A DNA stretch of 43,402 bases, taken from NCBI GenBank assembly GCA_947460575.1, contig CANHIJ010000021.1, positions 1-43,402 on the forward strand, written 5' to 3'. The position numbers and the translations under genes are program-made. This document shows positions 23,565-31,781 of this stretch, piece after piece; position 1 is the stretch's first letter, and the number at the start of each line of letters is the position of its first letter. Origin of the DNA: Verrucomicrobiales bacterium (GTDB lineage Bacteria > Verrucomicrobiota > Verrucomicrobiia > Verrucomicrobiales > V1-33). The notes below the pieces were generated by a model that saw only the letters and a list, made by a program, of their open reading frames with translations, ran no database searches and was not told the origin of the DNA.

Positions 23565-25541
23565 TCAGATGACCCGGTCGTTCCCCCCGTCCACTGGAAT
23601 CTGTGCCCCCGTGGTCTTGCCAAACAGCGGGCTGGCCATGGCCGCCACCATGGCCGCCACATCGCGCGACCGGATCTCCGTCTTCAGCAAATTGCGCGTC
23701 TTGTATTGCTCCACCGTCATGTGATAGCGCTCCGCGCTCCGCGCCAAGGCCTCCGGCGTCCACAACTCGGTGTCGAACACCGCGTCGGGGTGAATGATAT
23801 TGACCCGCACCCCCTCTGGCGCCAACTCCAAAGCCGCCACCCGCACCAACTGCGTCACTGCCGCCTTGGCACAAGAATAGCTCCCCGCGCCAGCCCCCGG
23901 CGCCGCCACATTCCGGCTCCCCACAAAAACCGCCGCCGGATCGATCCCCTTCTTTAAGTAGGGCACGCAAAACTGCAGCAGCTTCATGTGGCTCGTCAGA
24001 TTCACTTCCAGACTCTTCGCCCAATTGGCCGCATCCATATCCTCAAAGTTAGCGCCCGCGGTGAAAATCCCCGCATTGCTCACCAATATGTCCAGCCCGC
24101 CAAAGCGCCGCACCACCCCCTCCACCGCTTCCTGCACCGCCGGATAATTCGTCAGGTTGAGCACTTCGCCGCTCAACCCCGGCCGCCCGCCCAAGCGCGT
24201 CGGAGTCTCCGGATTGAGGTCGAACCCGGTCACCACCGCCCCCAGCGCGTGCAATTCCTCGGCGATGGCCCGCCCGATCCCCGCGGCCGCCCCCGACACA
24301 ATCGCCACCTTCCCCTGCAGGGGCTTGGGCGACGGCGCCGCGCGCAGTTTGGCCTGCTCTAAATCCCAGTGCTCAATCTCAAACAAATCCCGCTCCGGCA
24401 GGGCACTCCACCCCCCCGCCGCTTCCGCCTGCTGAATCGTCCGCACGGTGTGCCGCGCGATGTCGCCGATGATCCCCACGCCTCCCAGGGTGCTATCAAA
24501 GGCGATGGTTCCCTTCCCCGGCCAAATCCCCCACCGCGGCGCCGCGTCCAGGGACGGCTGCCCCGTCTGCAGCCGCGCGTGCGACTCCACATAGTCCGCC
24601 GCAAAAGCCGCAATGGCCCCGTCCTTACCCAACACCACCGGCGCCCGCTTCATCCGAATCGAGTGGTCCGGCGTCAAGGTGCCCCGGCACGCCAAGTCCC
24701 CCGCGTCGGCGCGACTGGCAAACCCCGCCGCCGCCAGGCTGCTGTCGGTCACCGCCAGCACCGCTTGCCCGCGCACCCGCGACACCGCCCGGCGGATTGC
24801 CGCCAGCTGCCGCAGGTCCCCTGGGTCCAGCTCCGCCGCGGCCTGCGCCACCGCACCCGCGCCCCCGCCCCGCCGCTCCAGGGCTTCCTCCGCTTCGCTC
24901 ACCAGGCGGATCATCCGCGCGTAGCTCTGCTCCGCGCTGTCCCCAAACGTAAACACGCCGTGGTGCATCAAAATCAGCCCTTCCACCCGACTCCAATCCG
25001 CTCCCTGGATCAGTTCCCGCACCGCCTTCGCCAGAAAAAAGCCCGGCATCACATACGGCACCACGATCACCCGGTCGCCCCACGTCTCCCGCACCAAGGC
25101 CGCCCCCTGCGGCTGATTGCTCAAGGCAATCACCGCGTCCGCGTGGGTGTGGTCCACAAAGCGATGCGGCAACACCGCGTGCACTACTGCCTCAATGCTC
25201 GGATTCGGCCCTGACGGATCTAACATCGCCGCGCGCTGCTCCCGCACCATCTCCGCATCTGTCAGGCGGGAAAGCTCGGCGAGCCGCCGCAAGACCTCCA
25301 ACTTCACCGCGGGAAATCCCTCCGCCCCCAGCGTCGCCAAGTTGCCCCCGCTCCCCTTCACGTAGAGCACTTCCACCTCGTCTCCAAAAAAATCGCGCAC
25401 CACCGCCTTCACCGAAGTGTTGCCCCCCCCGTGGAGCACCAGGGCCGGATCCCGCCCCAGCAGGCGCGAGCTGAAAATGCGCTGGGACAACAAATCAGTC
25501 CCGCAGGCGGCGGCTTCGTCGGAATTCCAAAGGCTTTGCAT
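23565..25541 (-). CDS. Bifunctional rhamnulose-1-phosphate aldolase/alcohol dehydrogenase (658 aa)
   Basis: Fusion of a class II aldolase domain (about residues 1-390) and a short-chain dehydrogenase (about 405-658), the arrangement of Bacillus YuxG/RhaEW-type enzymes in rhamnose use. The aldolase shows 'HGGGNTSVK', 'VKGSGGNLATL', the metal histidines in 'DHTHADAV' and 'LMHHGVFTFG'. The dehydrogenase has 'GAAAGIGRAIAEEL', 'VSNAGIF', Ser in 'FVGSRNVA' and catalytic Tyr-x3-Lys in 'GSYSCAKAAV'. It would cleave rhamnulose-1-phosphate to dihydroxyacetone phosphate and lactaldehyde and oxidise the latter. The start at 25541 ('MQSLWNSDEAAACG') fits the family. No rhamnose isomerase or kinase is nearby. 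Confidence 0.9.
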   Translation of the reverse strand: MQSLWNSDEAAACGTDLLSQRIFSSRLLGRDPALVLHGGGNTSVKAVVRDFFGDEVEVLYVKGSGGNLATLGAEGFPAVKLEVLRRLAELSRLTDAEMVREQRAAMLDPSGPNPSIEAVVHAVLPHRFVDHTHADAVIALSNQPQGAALVRETWGDRVIVVPYVMPGFFLAKAVRELIQGADWSRVEGLILMHHGVFTFGDSAEQSYARMIRLVSEAEEALERRGGGAGAVAQAAAELDPGDLRQLAAIRRAVSRVRGQAVLAVTDSSLAAAGFASRADAGDLACRGTLTPDHSIRMKRAPVVLGKDGAIAAFAADYVESHARLQTGQPSLDAAPRWGIWPGKGTIAFDSTLGGVGIIGDIARHTVRTIQQAEAAGGWSALPERDLFEIEHWDLEQAKLRAAPSPKPLQGKVAIVSGAAAGIGRAIAEELHALGAVVTGFDLNPETPTRLGGRPGLSGEVLNLTNYPAVQEAVEGVVRRFGGLDILVSNAGIFTAGANFEDMDAANWAKSLEVNLTSHMKLLQFCVPYLKKGIDPAAVFVGSRNVAAPGAGAGSYSCAKAAVTQLVRVAALELAPEGVRVNIIHPDAVFDTELWTPEALARSAERYHMTVEQYKTRNLLKTEIRSRDVAAMVAAMASPLFGKTTGAQIPVDGGNDRVI

Positions 25542-25633
25542 AAAGATAAAAGTTAGACCGAGACACCGGTCCGTCCCCATCCCATAGCCGGGCCCCCGGG
25601 GGGCGTCAACGGAGCGGGCGCCCGCCCCCCGCC

Positions 25634-26557
25634 TCAAACCGCCACCTTCCGCGGCCACACCAGCGAAGCCACCACGCTCAACCCCAATATCCCCACAATC
25701 CCCCCAAGCGAATACAGGGTGTCAATCTTCCACGGGGTGTGCGCCAACAGCATCTTCACCCCCACAAAGCTCAGCACCAAGCCCAGCCCGATCTTCAGGT
25801 AGTGAAATTTGTCCATCACCCCCGCCAGCGCAAAATAGAGCGAGCGCAGCCCCATGATCGCAAACACATTCGAGCTGTACACGATGAAGGGATCCTTGGT
25901 CACCGCAAAAATCGCCGGTATGCTGTCCACCGCAAAAATCAGGTCCGAAATCTCCACCAACAACAGCACCACCAAAAGCGGCGTCGCCATCAACCGCCCG
26001 TGCTCCCGCACCCAAAACCGATCCCCCCGGAAATCCGGCGTGACCTCCACAAACCGCTTAAACCAGCGCACCACCGGATTGTGCTCCGGATGTATCTCCC
26101 CCTCCTGCTTGGCGATCATCTTGATCCCCGTGAAAATCAAAAACGCCCCGAAAAGATAGAGAATCCAAGCAAAATGCGCGACCAGCGCCGCCCCCAGCAC
26201 GATCATCACCGCCCGCATCACCAGCGCCCCCAGCACCCCCCAAAATAAAACCTTGTGTTGGTACAACTGCGGCACCCGAAAATACGTAAACAACAGCGCA
26301 AACACAAACACGTTGTCCACGCTCAGCGACTTCTCGATCACGTAGCCAGTGAAAAACTCCAGCCCCTTCTCCGGCCCCATCTCATGCCAGATCCACGCAT
26401 TAAAGGCCATCGCCAGCCCAATCCACACCGCAGTCCAACTCATCGACTCCCGAAAACTCACCACATGCGCCTTGCGGTGAAACACCCCCAGGTCCAACCC
26501 CAGCATCAACAACACAAAGGCATTGAAGCCCACCCAAATCCACGTTTGATCAGTCAT
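25634..26557 (-). CDS. TerC/Alx-family integral membrane protein (307 aa)
   Basis: About nine hydrophobic helices with the TerC signatures 'GYVIEKSLSVDNVFVFALLF' and 'VEISDLIFAVDSIPAIFAV', whose acidic residues lie within helices and are thought to bind metal ions. Members include E. coli Alx and TerC and are linked to manganese export, metal loading of secreted proteins or tellurite resistance. Start at 26557 ('MTDQTWIWVGFNAFV') is preferred over an in-frame longer start without hydrophobic character. It diverges from the NhaR-like regulator gene, so that regulator may control it. No yybP-ykoY riboswitch was recognised upstream, though a fold search would be needed to exclude one. Confidence 0.92.
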   Translation of the reverse strand: MTDQTWIWVGFNAFVLLMLGLDLGVFHRKAHVVSFRESMSWTAVWIGLAMAFNAWIWHEMGPEKGLEFFTGYVIEKSLSVDNVFVFALLFTYFRVPQLYQHKVLFWGVLGALVMRAVMIVLGAALVAHFAWILYLFGAFLIFTGIKMIAKQEGEIHPEHNPVVRWFKRFVEVTPDFRGDRFWVREHGRLMATPLLVVLLLVEISDLIFAVDSIPAIFAVTKDPFIVYSSNVFAIMGLRSLYFALAGVMDKFHYLKIGLGLVLSFVGVKMLLAHTPWKIDTLYSLGGIVGILGLSVVASLVWPRKVAV

Positions 26558-26646
26558 AGTTATAGTATTGTAAATCGGCACCGCGCCGCCTGGCCCCACC
26601 GCCATGCCGCGCCACTCCCCATCCATACCCCCGCCGCCTAGTTTCG

Positions 26647-26679
26647 TATAATACCCATTCTCGAAGCGAAACTTCGCTT
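26647..26679 (+). promoter_or_regulatory. -10-like box and palindrome upstream of the NhaR-like gene
   Basis: TATAAT at 26647-26652 matches a perfect -10 hexamer, without a recognisable -35. It is followed by AAGCGAA-AC-TTCGCTT (26664-26679), a perfect 7-bp hairpin ending 11 bases before the start codon at 26691. This could be an operator for autoregulation or a 5' leader hairpin. Confidence 0.45.
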
Positions 26680-26690
26680 TTCCCTAAGTC

Positions 26691-27635
26691 ATGGCTTCCC
26701 CTCCAGATTGGTTGAATTACCACCACCTGCGCTACTTCTGGATCGTCGCCAAGCAGGGCAGCCTCGCCCGCGCCGCCGCCCACCTCCGCGTCTCCCAGCC
26801 CTCCATCTCCGGCCAAATCCGCGAACTCGAATCCGCCTTCGGCCAGCGCCTCTTCAAGCGCGAAGGCCGCAAAAACGTCCTCACCGAAACCGGCCTCATG
26901 GCCCAGCGCTACGCCGAAGAAATCTTCTCCCTCGGCGGCGAAATGATGGACGCCCTCCACAACCGCCCCCTCGAGTCCCCCCTCCGCTTGCGCGTCGGCC
27001 TCACCGACTCCTTCCCCAAACTCGTCGGCAACGAAATTCTCCGGCCCGTCTTCTCCCTCGGCCGCCCCCTCCAACTCATCTGCCGCGAGGGCAAACCCGA
27101 GGACCTCATCGCCCAACTCGCCGCTCACCGCCTCGACATCGTCCTCGCCGACGAGCCCCCCTCCAGCGCGGTCAACATCCGCGTCTTTGACCACCGCCTC
27201 GGCGAAACCGGCTGCCTGTTCTGCGCCGCCAAACCCCTCGCCGCCAAACTCCAAGTCAATTTTCCGCAATCCCTCGACGGCGCCCCCGCCCTCCTCCCCG
27301 CCGAAAACGCCCCCCTCCGCCGCGCCGCCGAAACCTGGCTGCGCCACCGCCACCTCCAACCCCGCGTCGCCGCCGAATTCGAGGACCCCGCCCTCATGAA
27401 AGTCATGGCCGCCGAAGGCCGCGGCTTTATCGTCCTCCCCGCCGCCTCCGCCGCCATCGCCCTCAAGCGCTACCGCCTCCACGTCTTCGGCCGCGCCGAC
27501 GACTGCCTCGTTTCCTTCCACGCCTTCACCGCCGATCGCAAAATCGAACACCCCGCGGTCCGGGCCATCACCCACAGCAAAACCTGGCTCACCCAAATCT
27601 ACCCCCCCCCCCCACCGCGCCCCCCTCAGGGCTGA
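26691..27635 (+). CDS. LysR-type regulator, NhaR-like (314 aa)
   Basis: The N-terminal winged helix-turn-helix 'LNYHHLRYFWIVAKQGSLAR' and 'LRVSQPSISGQIRELE' closely follows NhaR, the sodium-responsive activator of the E. coli nhaA antiporter gene, with 'LTETGLMAQRYAEEIF' continuing the match. The rest is a LysR substrate-binding fold including 'LDIVLADEPPSSAVNIRVF' and 'KVMAAEGRGFIVLPAA'. It ends with an unusual Pro-rich tail 'YPPPPPRPPQG' encoded by a run of 12 cytosines (27602-27613). No sodium antiporter gene is next to it; the divergent neighbour is the TerC gene. The last ten bases overlap the 3' end of the convergent gene. Confidence 0.88.
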   Translation: MASPPDWLNYHHLRYFWIVAKQGSLARAAAHLRVSQPSISGQIRELESAFGQRLFKREGRKNVLTETGLMAQRYAEEIFSLGGEMMDALHNRPLESPLRLRVGLTDSFPKLVGNEILRPVFSLGRPLQLICREGKPEDLIAQLAAHRLDIVLADEPPSSAVNIRVFDHRLGETGCLFCAAKPLAAKLQVNFPQSLDGAPALLPAENAPLRRAAETWLRHRHLQPRVAAEFEDPALMKVMAAEGRGFIVLPAASAAIALKRYRLHVFGRADDCLVSFHAFTADRKIEHPAVRAITHSKTWLTQIYPPPPPRPPQG

Positions 27636-29113
27636 ACCGAAACCTTCCCCGCAGCGATTACGGTATTTTCCACCGCCCCGCCCCGCGCGGCCCCCCCCGC
27701 CTCGGCCCGCAGCCCGACGCTCAGCGACAACCCACTTCCCGTCACCCCTAGCGGCCAGGCGCAAATCTCAATCGCCCGCGCCCGGTCTCCAATCACCAAA
27801 TCCGGCCACCCATCGCGGTCCGCGTCCTCCACCACCTGGTCCCCTGCGTGCCCATAGGCACCATCGCCGTCCGCGTCCACGGCTAACAGGCGCCCCGTGT
27901 CATGGTCGTAAAGCTCCAGGCGGCACGCCGCGCTGGCCTGCACCTGCACATTTTGCACCCGCGCCCGCAGCCCGCGCTGGTATATTTCATGGTAGAGCGG
28001 AATGCACCAGCCCGCGTGCAGCTGAAACACCCCCGCATTCACCACCGAAGTCGCGGGCAATCCATCCGCAAAATAAAACGTCCCCGTGGCCACCACGGGC
28101 GCCCCGCCGCCCTGCCACACCACCCGTACCTCGTCCTCCTCCGCGCTCGGCTCGTGCTCCACATACACCTCCAATTGTTGCCCCGGCAGCAGCCGCTGCA
28201 CCCGCTCCGCCGCCTCCGCTCCGCCCTTGGCTAAACTCACATATAGCCCGCTCTCCCCGCTCTGCCAACCGCTCACCGCCGCCCGCTTCGCCGTGATGCC
28301 CAGGCGCCCCTCCACCGTAAAAGCCGTGGCATTGGTCAATAAAAAGCGACTCCGCCCCAACTCCCGCGCCGACGACGACACCAGCACCCGGTTCTGCCGC
28401 GGCTGCAAATCCACCCCTGCCTCCGGCAAGAATACCCTTCCCAGCGGACCCAGCAGGGCTGCGCCCGCCGCCCGCTCCGCCGCCACCGCCGCCTCCAGCG
28501 CCTCCGGCCACGCCCCCGGCCGCGCCTGCCGCACCTGGTCCAGCCGCGCCCACACCTGCCCCAACCTCCACCCGTGCGCCGCCCCCCGGCACAGCCGCGC
28601 CATCTCTAAAAAAGCCTCCACCGCCCGCGGCACCCGCCCCGCATCCAGCGCCAACTGGCTCACCCGATCCTGCGCCTTCAGCGCCATCAGCCATTGCCCC
28701 TGCCCCTTCAGCACTTCCGCCCACAACCCATAAATCTCCGCCTCTTCCCCTGCCAGGCCCCAAGCCACCACTTTCTCCCGCAATTCATCCACCGCCGGCG
28801 TCAAGTCCACCTCCGGTTGATCCACCAGCGTAAACCGCACCCACCACTGCTGCGCCTGCAACCACACCTGCTTCAATCCCCTAACCTCCGCCTCCGCCGC
28901 GATCACCTCCAAATCCCGCCGCGCCTGCCCCCGATTCCCCTTCTTCCCCGCCGCAATCACGTGCGCCACCTCCAACCCCAAATCCGAGCCCTCCCCAAGC
29001 CAATCCTCCCCGCGACTCACCGCCGCCGCGGGCTCCGCCGCCTCTGCCGCCGGGGCTTCTCCCCCCGCTAACAGCAGCGCGCCGCACAGCCCTACGATGT
29101 ATTTTCTCCGCAT
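27626..29113 (-). CDS. Exported protein of unknown function with EF-hand-like loops (495 aa)
   Basis: The signal peptide is 'MRRKYIVGLCGALLLAG' followed by an Ala/Glu-rich spacer. Residues 40-250 are helical with repeat-like 'A..W/L' patterns, possibly TPR-like. Residues 260-400 look beta-rich. Near the C-terminus two calcium-loop motifs, 'DADGDGAYG' and 'EDADRDGWPDLVIGD', lie around residue 440 and resemble those in exported verrucomicrobial proteins. No enzyme motif is recognised. The start at 29113 is chosen for the signal peptide; the longer frame from 29212 is Gly-rich and overlaps the upstream gene. It lies 58 bases after the 187 aa membrane protein and the two are probably cotranscribed. 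Confidence 0.75.
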   Translation of the reverse strand: MRRKYIVGLCGALLLAGGEAPAAEAAEPAAAVSRGEDWLGEGSDLGLEVAHVIAAGKKGNRGQARRDLEVIAAEAEVRGLKQVWLQAQQWWVRFTLVDQPEVDLTPAVDELREKVVAWGLAGEEAEIYGLWAEVLKGQGQWLMALKAQDRVSQLALDAGRVPRAVEAFLEMARLCRGAAHGWRLGQVWARLDQVRQARPGAWPEALEAAVAAERAAGAALLGPLGRVFLPEAGVDLQPRQNRVLVSSSARELGRSRFLLTNATAFTVEGRLGITAKRAAVSGWQSGESGLYVSLAKGGAEAAERVQRLLPGQQLEVYVEHEPSAEEDEVRVVWQGGGAPVVATGTFYFADGLPATSVVNAGVFQLHAGWCIPLYHEIYQRGLRARVQNVQVQASAACRLELYDHDTGRLLAVDADGDGAYGHAGDQVVEDADRDGWPDLVIGDRARAIEICAWPLGVTGSGLSLSVGLRAEAGGAARGGAVENTVIAAGKVSVQP

Positions 29114-29171
29114 TAGCCCGCACCATAATGCAACATTTCCAAACCGGAAGGCCAAATCCACTCCTTCTCCC

Positions 29172-29735
29172 TCACCCCCCGCGCCGCCGCAGCCGCCGCA
29201 GCCGCGCCCCAATCGCCCGCCACCGCCGCCCCACCACCCCAGGCCTCAGCCCCCGCAGCCAGCGCCGCAGCCGCCCCCGCCACTCCTGCACCGCCTGCCA
29301 CAGCGCCATCGCCCGCAGCCGCGCATACAGCGAATCCTTCGCCCACCCGAGCCAGTCGTGCCCCGCGCGAAACCACCCCACCCCCAGCAGCACCGGCTTG
29401 CACACCGTAAAAAACCGCGCCACCACCGCCGTCCCTAGCACCTTGGCCCCCACGATCACCGCCAGCCCCGCCCCCACCTGCCCCCGCCCCATCAAAAACA
29501 CCGCCCCAATCTTCACCGGCAACAACAACAGGCCAGGCACAAAAAATCCCACCAGCGCCGCCCAAGCCGGCAGCCGCGCCAGCCGCCCCTCCAGCCACCG
29601 CAGCACCGGAATCCGCCCCACCCAAGCCATCGCCGCCGTCATCCGCACCCACAGCCACTCCTCCCCAAACGCCAGCAGCGCCGCCACCACCACCATCGGC
29701 GGCGTCAACACCCGGCGGATAAAGCGGCTCAACAT
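29172..29735 (-). CDS. Membrane protein of unknown function with Arg-rich tail (187 aa)
   Basis: Three or so hydrophobic segments: about residues 10-25, 58-80 ('ALVGFFVPGLLLLPVKIGAV') and 88-110. The last 35 residues hold many arginines interspersed with Leu and Trp, probably cytoplasmic and membrane-associated or nucleic-acid binding. Similar proteins are annotated as hypothetical in other phyla; no function is recognised. It is followed by the exported 495 aa gene on the same strand and is divergent from the secreted hydrolase gene. Confidence 0.7.
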   Translation of the reverse strand: MLSRFIRRVLTPPMVVVAALLAFGEEWLWVRMTAAMAWVGRIPVLRWLEGRLARLPAWAALVGFFVPGLLLLPVKIGAVFLMGRGQVGAGLAVIVGAKVLGTAVVARFFTVCKPVLLGVGWFRAGHDWLGWAKDSLYARLRAMALWQAVQEWRGRLRRWLRGLRPGVVGRRWRAIGARLRRLRRRGG

Positions 29736-29816
29736 CTCCCATCATCCCCCCTCCTCCTCCCTTCGGCAAGGCCTTGCCTCCCCCTCCCTTCCCGGCCTAT
29801 CTTTCCCTCTCCTCTC

Positions 29817-31763
29817 ATGAATCTCTCGCTGCTCCTCGCCCTCCTCCTCTCCCCCGCAGCCTCTGCCCTCGCCGACCCCGCGCCCTCCCCGCGCCTCCTC
29901 CCCCCCTTCGGCGACCAACTCTCCGCGCCCGACCGCGCCGCCCTCACCGCCTCCCTCCAACAACTCACCGACCGCCTCCAACAACTTCCCCCCCAACCCG
30001 CCAACGCCAACGCCGAGGTCTTCCTCAAAGCGGTCCGCTTCGCCCTCGAAAACCGCGAGTTCTTCCACCCCGACGACGCCGCCAGCGCCCGCGAACTCCT
30101 CGCCGAAGCCGACCGCCGCCTCACCGACCTCGCCGCCCACCGCGCCCCCTGGACCCGCGCCACCGGCTTCGTCGTCCGCGGCTACTACAGTCCCATCGAC
30201 GGCTCCCCCCAACCCTTCGCCCTCGAAATCCCCCCCCATACCCCCGCGCAAAATGCCCCCGCCTGGTTCTGGCTCCAGGGCCGCGGCGAATCCCGCACCG
30301 ACCTCCATTTTCTCTCCGACCACCTCCGCCGCGGCGGCGAATTCACCCCCCCCAACACCATCGTAGTCCACCCCTGGGGCCGCTACTGCCTCGGATTCAA
30401 AGGCCCCGGCGAAGCCGACGTCCTCGACCTCCGCGACCTCCTCGTCGCCGAAAAACGCCTCGACCCCCAGCGCTGCGCCCTCGCCGGATTCTCCATGGGC
30501 GGCGCCGGCGCCTGGCTCCTCGGCGCCCACTACCCAGACCGCTGGGCCGTCGTCCACACCGGCGCCGGCTTTGTTGACGTCCGCCGCTATCAAAAACTTA
30601 GCGAAGCCCAAATCGCCGCCACTCCCCCCTGGGAACAAACCCTTTGGGCCCAAAACGACGTCCCCAACTACACCCGCAACCTCCTCAATTTTCCCGTCTT
30701 CTCCTACAGCGGAGAAAAGGACCCCCAGCGCGCCTCTGCCGCCATCATGGCCGAAGCCTTCCAGCAAAATGGCGCCGCCCTCACCCACCACATCGGCCCC
30801 GGCATGGGCCACAAGTACCACCCCGCCACCCGCCAACTCCTCCAAGATCAAATCCAAGCCGCCCTCCTCCACCCAGCCCTCCCCTACCCCCTCAAACTCA
30901 CGTTCCAAACCCCCACCCTCGACTACTCCCGCATCCACTGGCTCCAACTCACCGGCCTCGCCCACCACTGGCAAGACTCCCGCGTCGACGCCACCCTCAA
31001 CCGCCCCATCCCCCAGGCCACTTCCCTCCTCCTCACCACCACCAACACCACTTCCCTCACCGTCGCCGCCCCCGACCGCACCCCCTTCCTCCTCCCCGTC
31101 GCCATCGAAATCGACGGCCAAAACCTCCAGGCCCCACCAGGCCCCGCCATCCACCTGCGCCGCCAAAACGGAGCCTGGTCTCTCGGCCTCCCCCCCGCCA
31201 GCCGCCGCAAACTCCCCGGCCTCCAGGGCCCCATCGACGACGCCTTCACCGCCCCCTTCCTCCACGTCCTCCCCGACCGCCCGGGCTTCGACCCCGCCTG
31301 CGACCGCTGGGTCCTAGCGGAATCTGCGGCCCAGCTCTCCCGTTGGCGCACCCTCTTCCGCGGCGACGCCCGCGCCAAACCCGCCTCCGCGGTCACCGCC
31401 GCCGACCAACAAAACTACCACCTCATCCTCTGGGGCGACCCCGCGAGCAATCCCCTCATCGCCGCCCAGCTCCCCCAATTGCCCCTCCAGTGGAACCGGC
31501 AAACCCTCACCGCCGCTGGCCAATCCTGGCCCGCCCGCGGCCACCTCCCCCTCCTCATCTACCCCAACCCCGATCACCCCGGGCGCTACCTCGTCCTCAA
31601 CAGCGGCCCCACCTTCCGCGAGGCCCACAGCAAGACCAATTCCCAGCAAAACCCCAAACTCCCCGACTGGGCCATCCTCGACATCACCTCGCCTCCCACC
31701 CCCCAAGCGGCCGGCCAAGTCGAGGCCGCCGGCTTCTTCAGCGAAACGTGGGAGTGGCAATAA
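29817..31763 (+). CDS. Secreted alpha/beta-hydrolase, esterase/depolymerase-like (648 aa)
   Basis: A signal peptide (about residues 1-20, ending ASALA) precedes a helical region to about 110 and an alpha/beta-hydrolase domain to about 360. The nucleophile is S226 in 'GFSMGGAGAWLLG'; 'WFWLQGRGES' is the likely oxyanion-side strand, and 'GMGHKYHP' near residue 330 supplies a candidate catalytic His. The pattern resembles secreted prolyl-oligopeptidase-like and polyhydroxybutyrate depolymerase-like esterases. A C-terminal part of about 280 residues has no recognised domain and may bind substrate or the surface. The leader is pyrimidine-rich without a Shine-Dalgarno sequence. It converges with thiH, 18 bases apart. 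Confidence 0.85.
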   Translation: MNLSLLLALLLSPAASALADPAPSPRLLPPFGDQLSAPDRAALTASLQQLTDRLQQLPPQPANANAEVFLKAVRFALENREFFHPDDAASARELLAEADRRLTDLAAHRAPWTRATGFVVRGYYSPIDGSPQPFALEIPPHTPAQNAPAWFWLQGRGESRTDLHFLSDHLRRGGEFTPPNTIVVHPWGRYCLGFKGPGEADVLDLRDLLVAEKRLDPQRCALAGFSMGGAGAWLLGAHYPDRWAVVHTGAGFVDVRRYQKLSEAQIAATPPWEQTLWAQNDVPNYTRNLLNFPVFSYSGEKDPQRASAAIMAEAFQQNGAALTHHIGPGMGHKYHPATRQLLQDQIQAALLHPALPYPLKLTFQTPTLDYSRIHWLQLTGLAHHWQDSRVDATLNRPIPQATSLLLTTTNTTSLTVAAPDRTPFLLPVAIEIDGQNLQAPPGPAIHLRRQNGAWSLGLPPASRRKLPGLQGPIDDAFTAPFLHVLPDRPGFDPACDRWVLAESAAQLSRWRTLFRGDARAKPASAVTAADQQNYHLILWGDPASNPLIAAQLPQLPLQWNRQTLTAAGQSWPARGHLPLLIYPNPDHPGRYLVLNSGPTFREAHSKTNSQQNPKLPDWAILDITSPPTPQAAGQVEAAGFFSETWEWQ

Positions 31764-31781
31764 CACCCCGCCGCCCGCCCC

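Noticed and set aside
29742..31265. 507 aa minus-strand frame opposite the secreted hydrolase
   Set aside because: Gly/Glu/Val shadow of a gene with signal peptide and catalytic serine on the plus strand.
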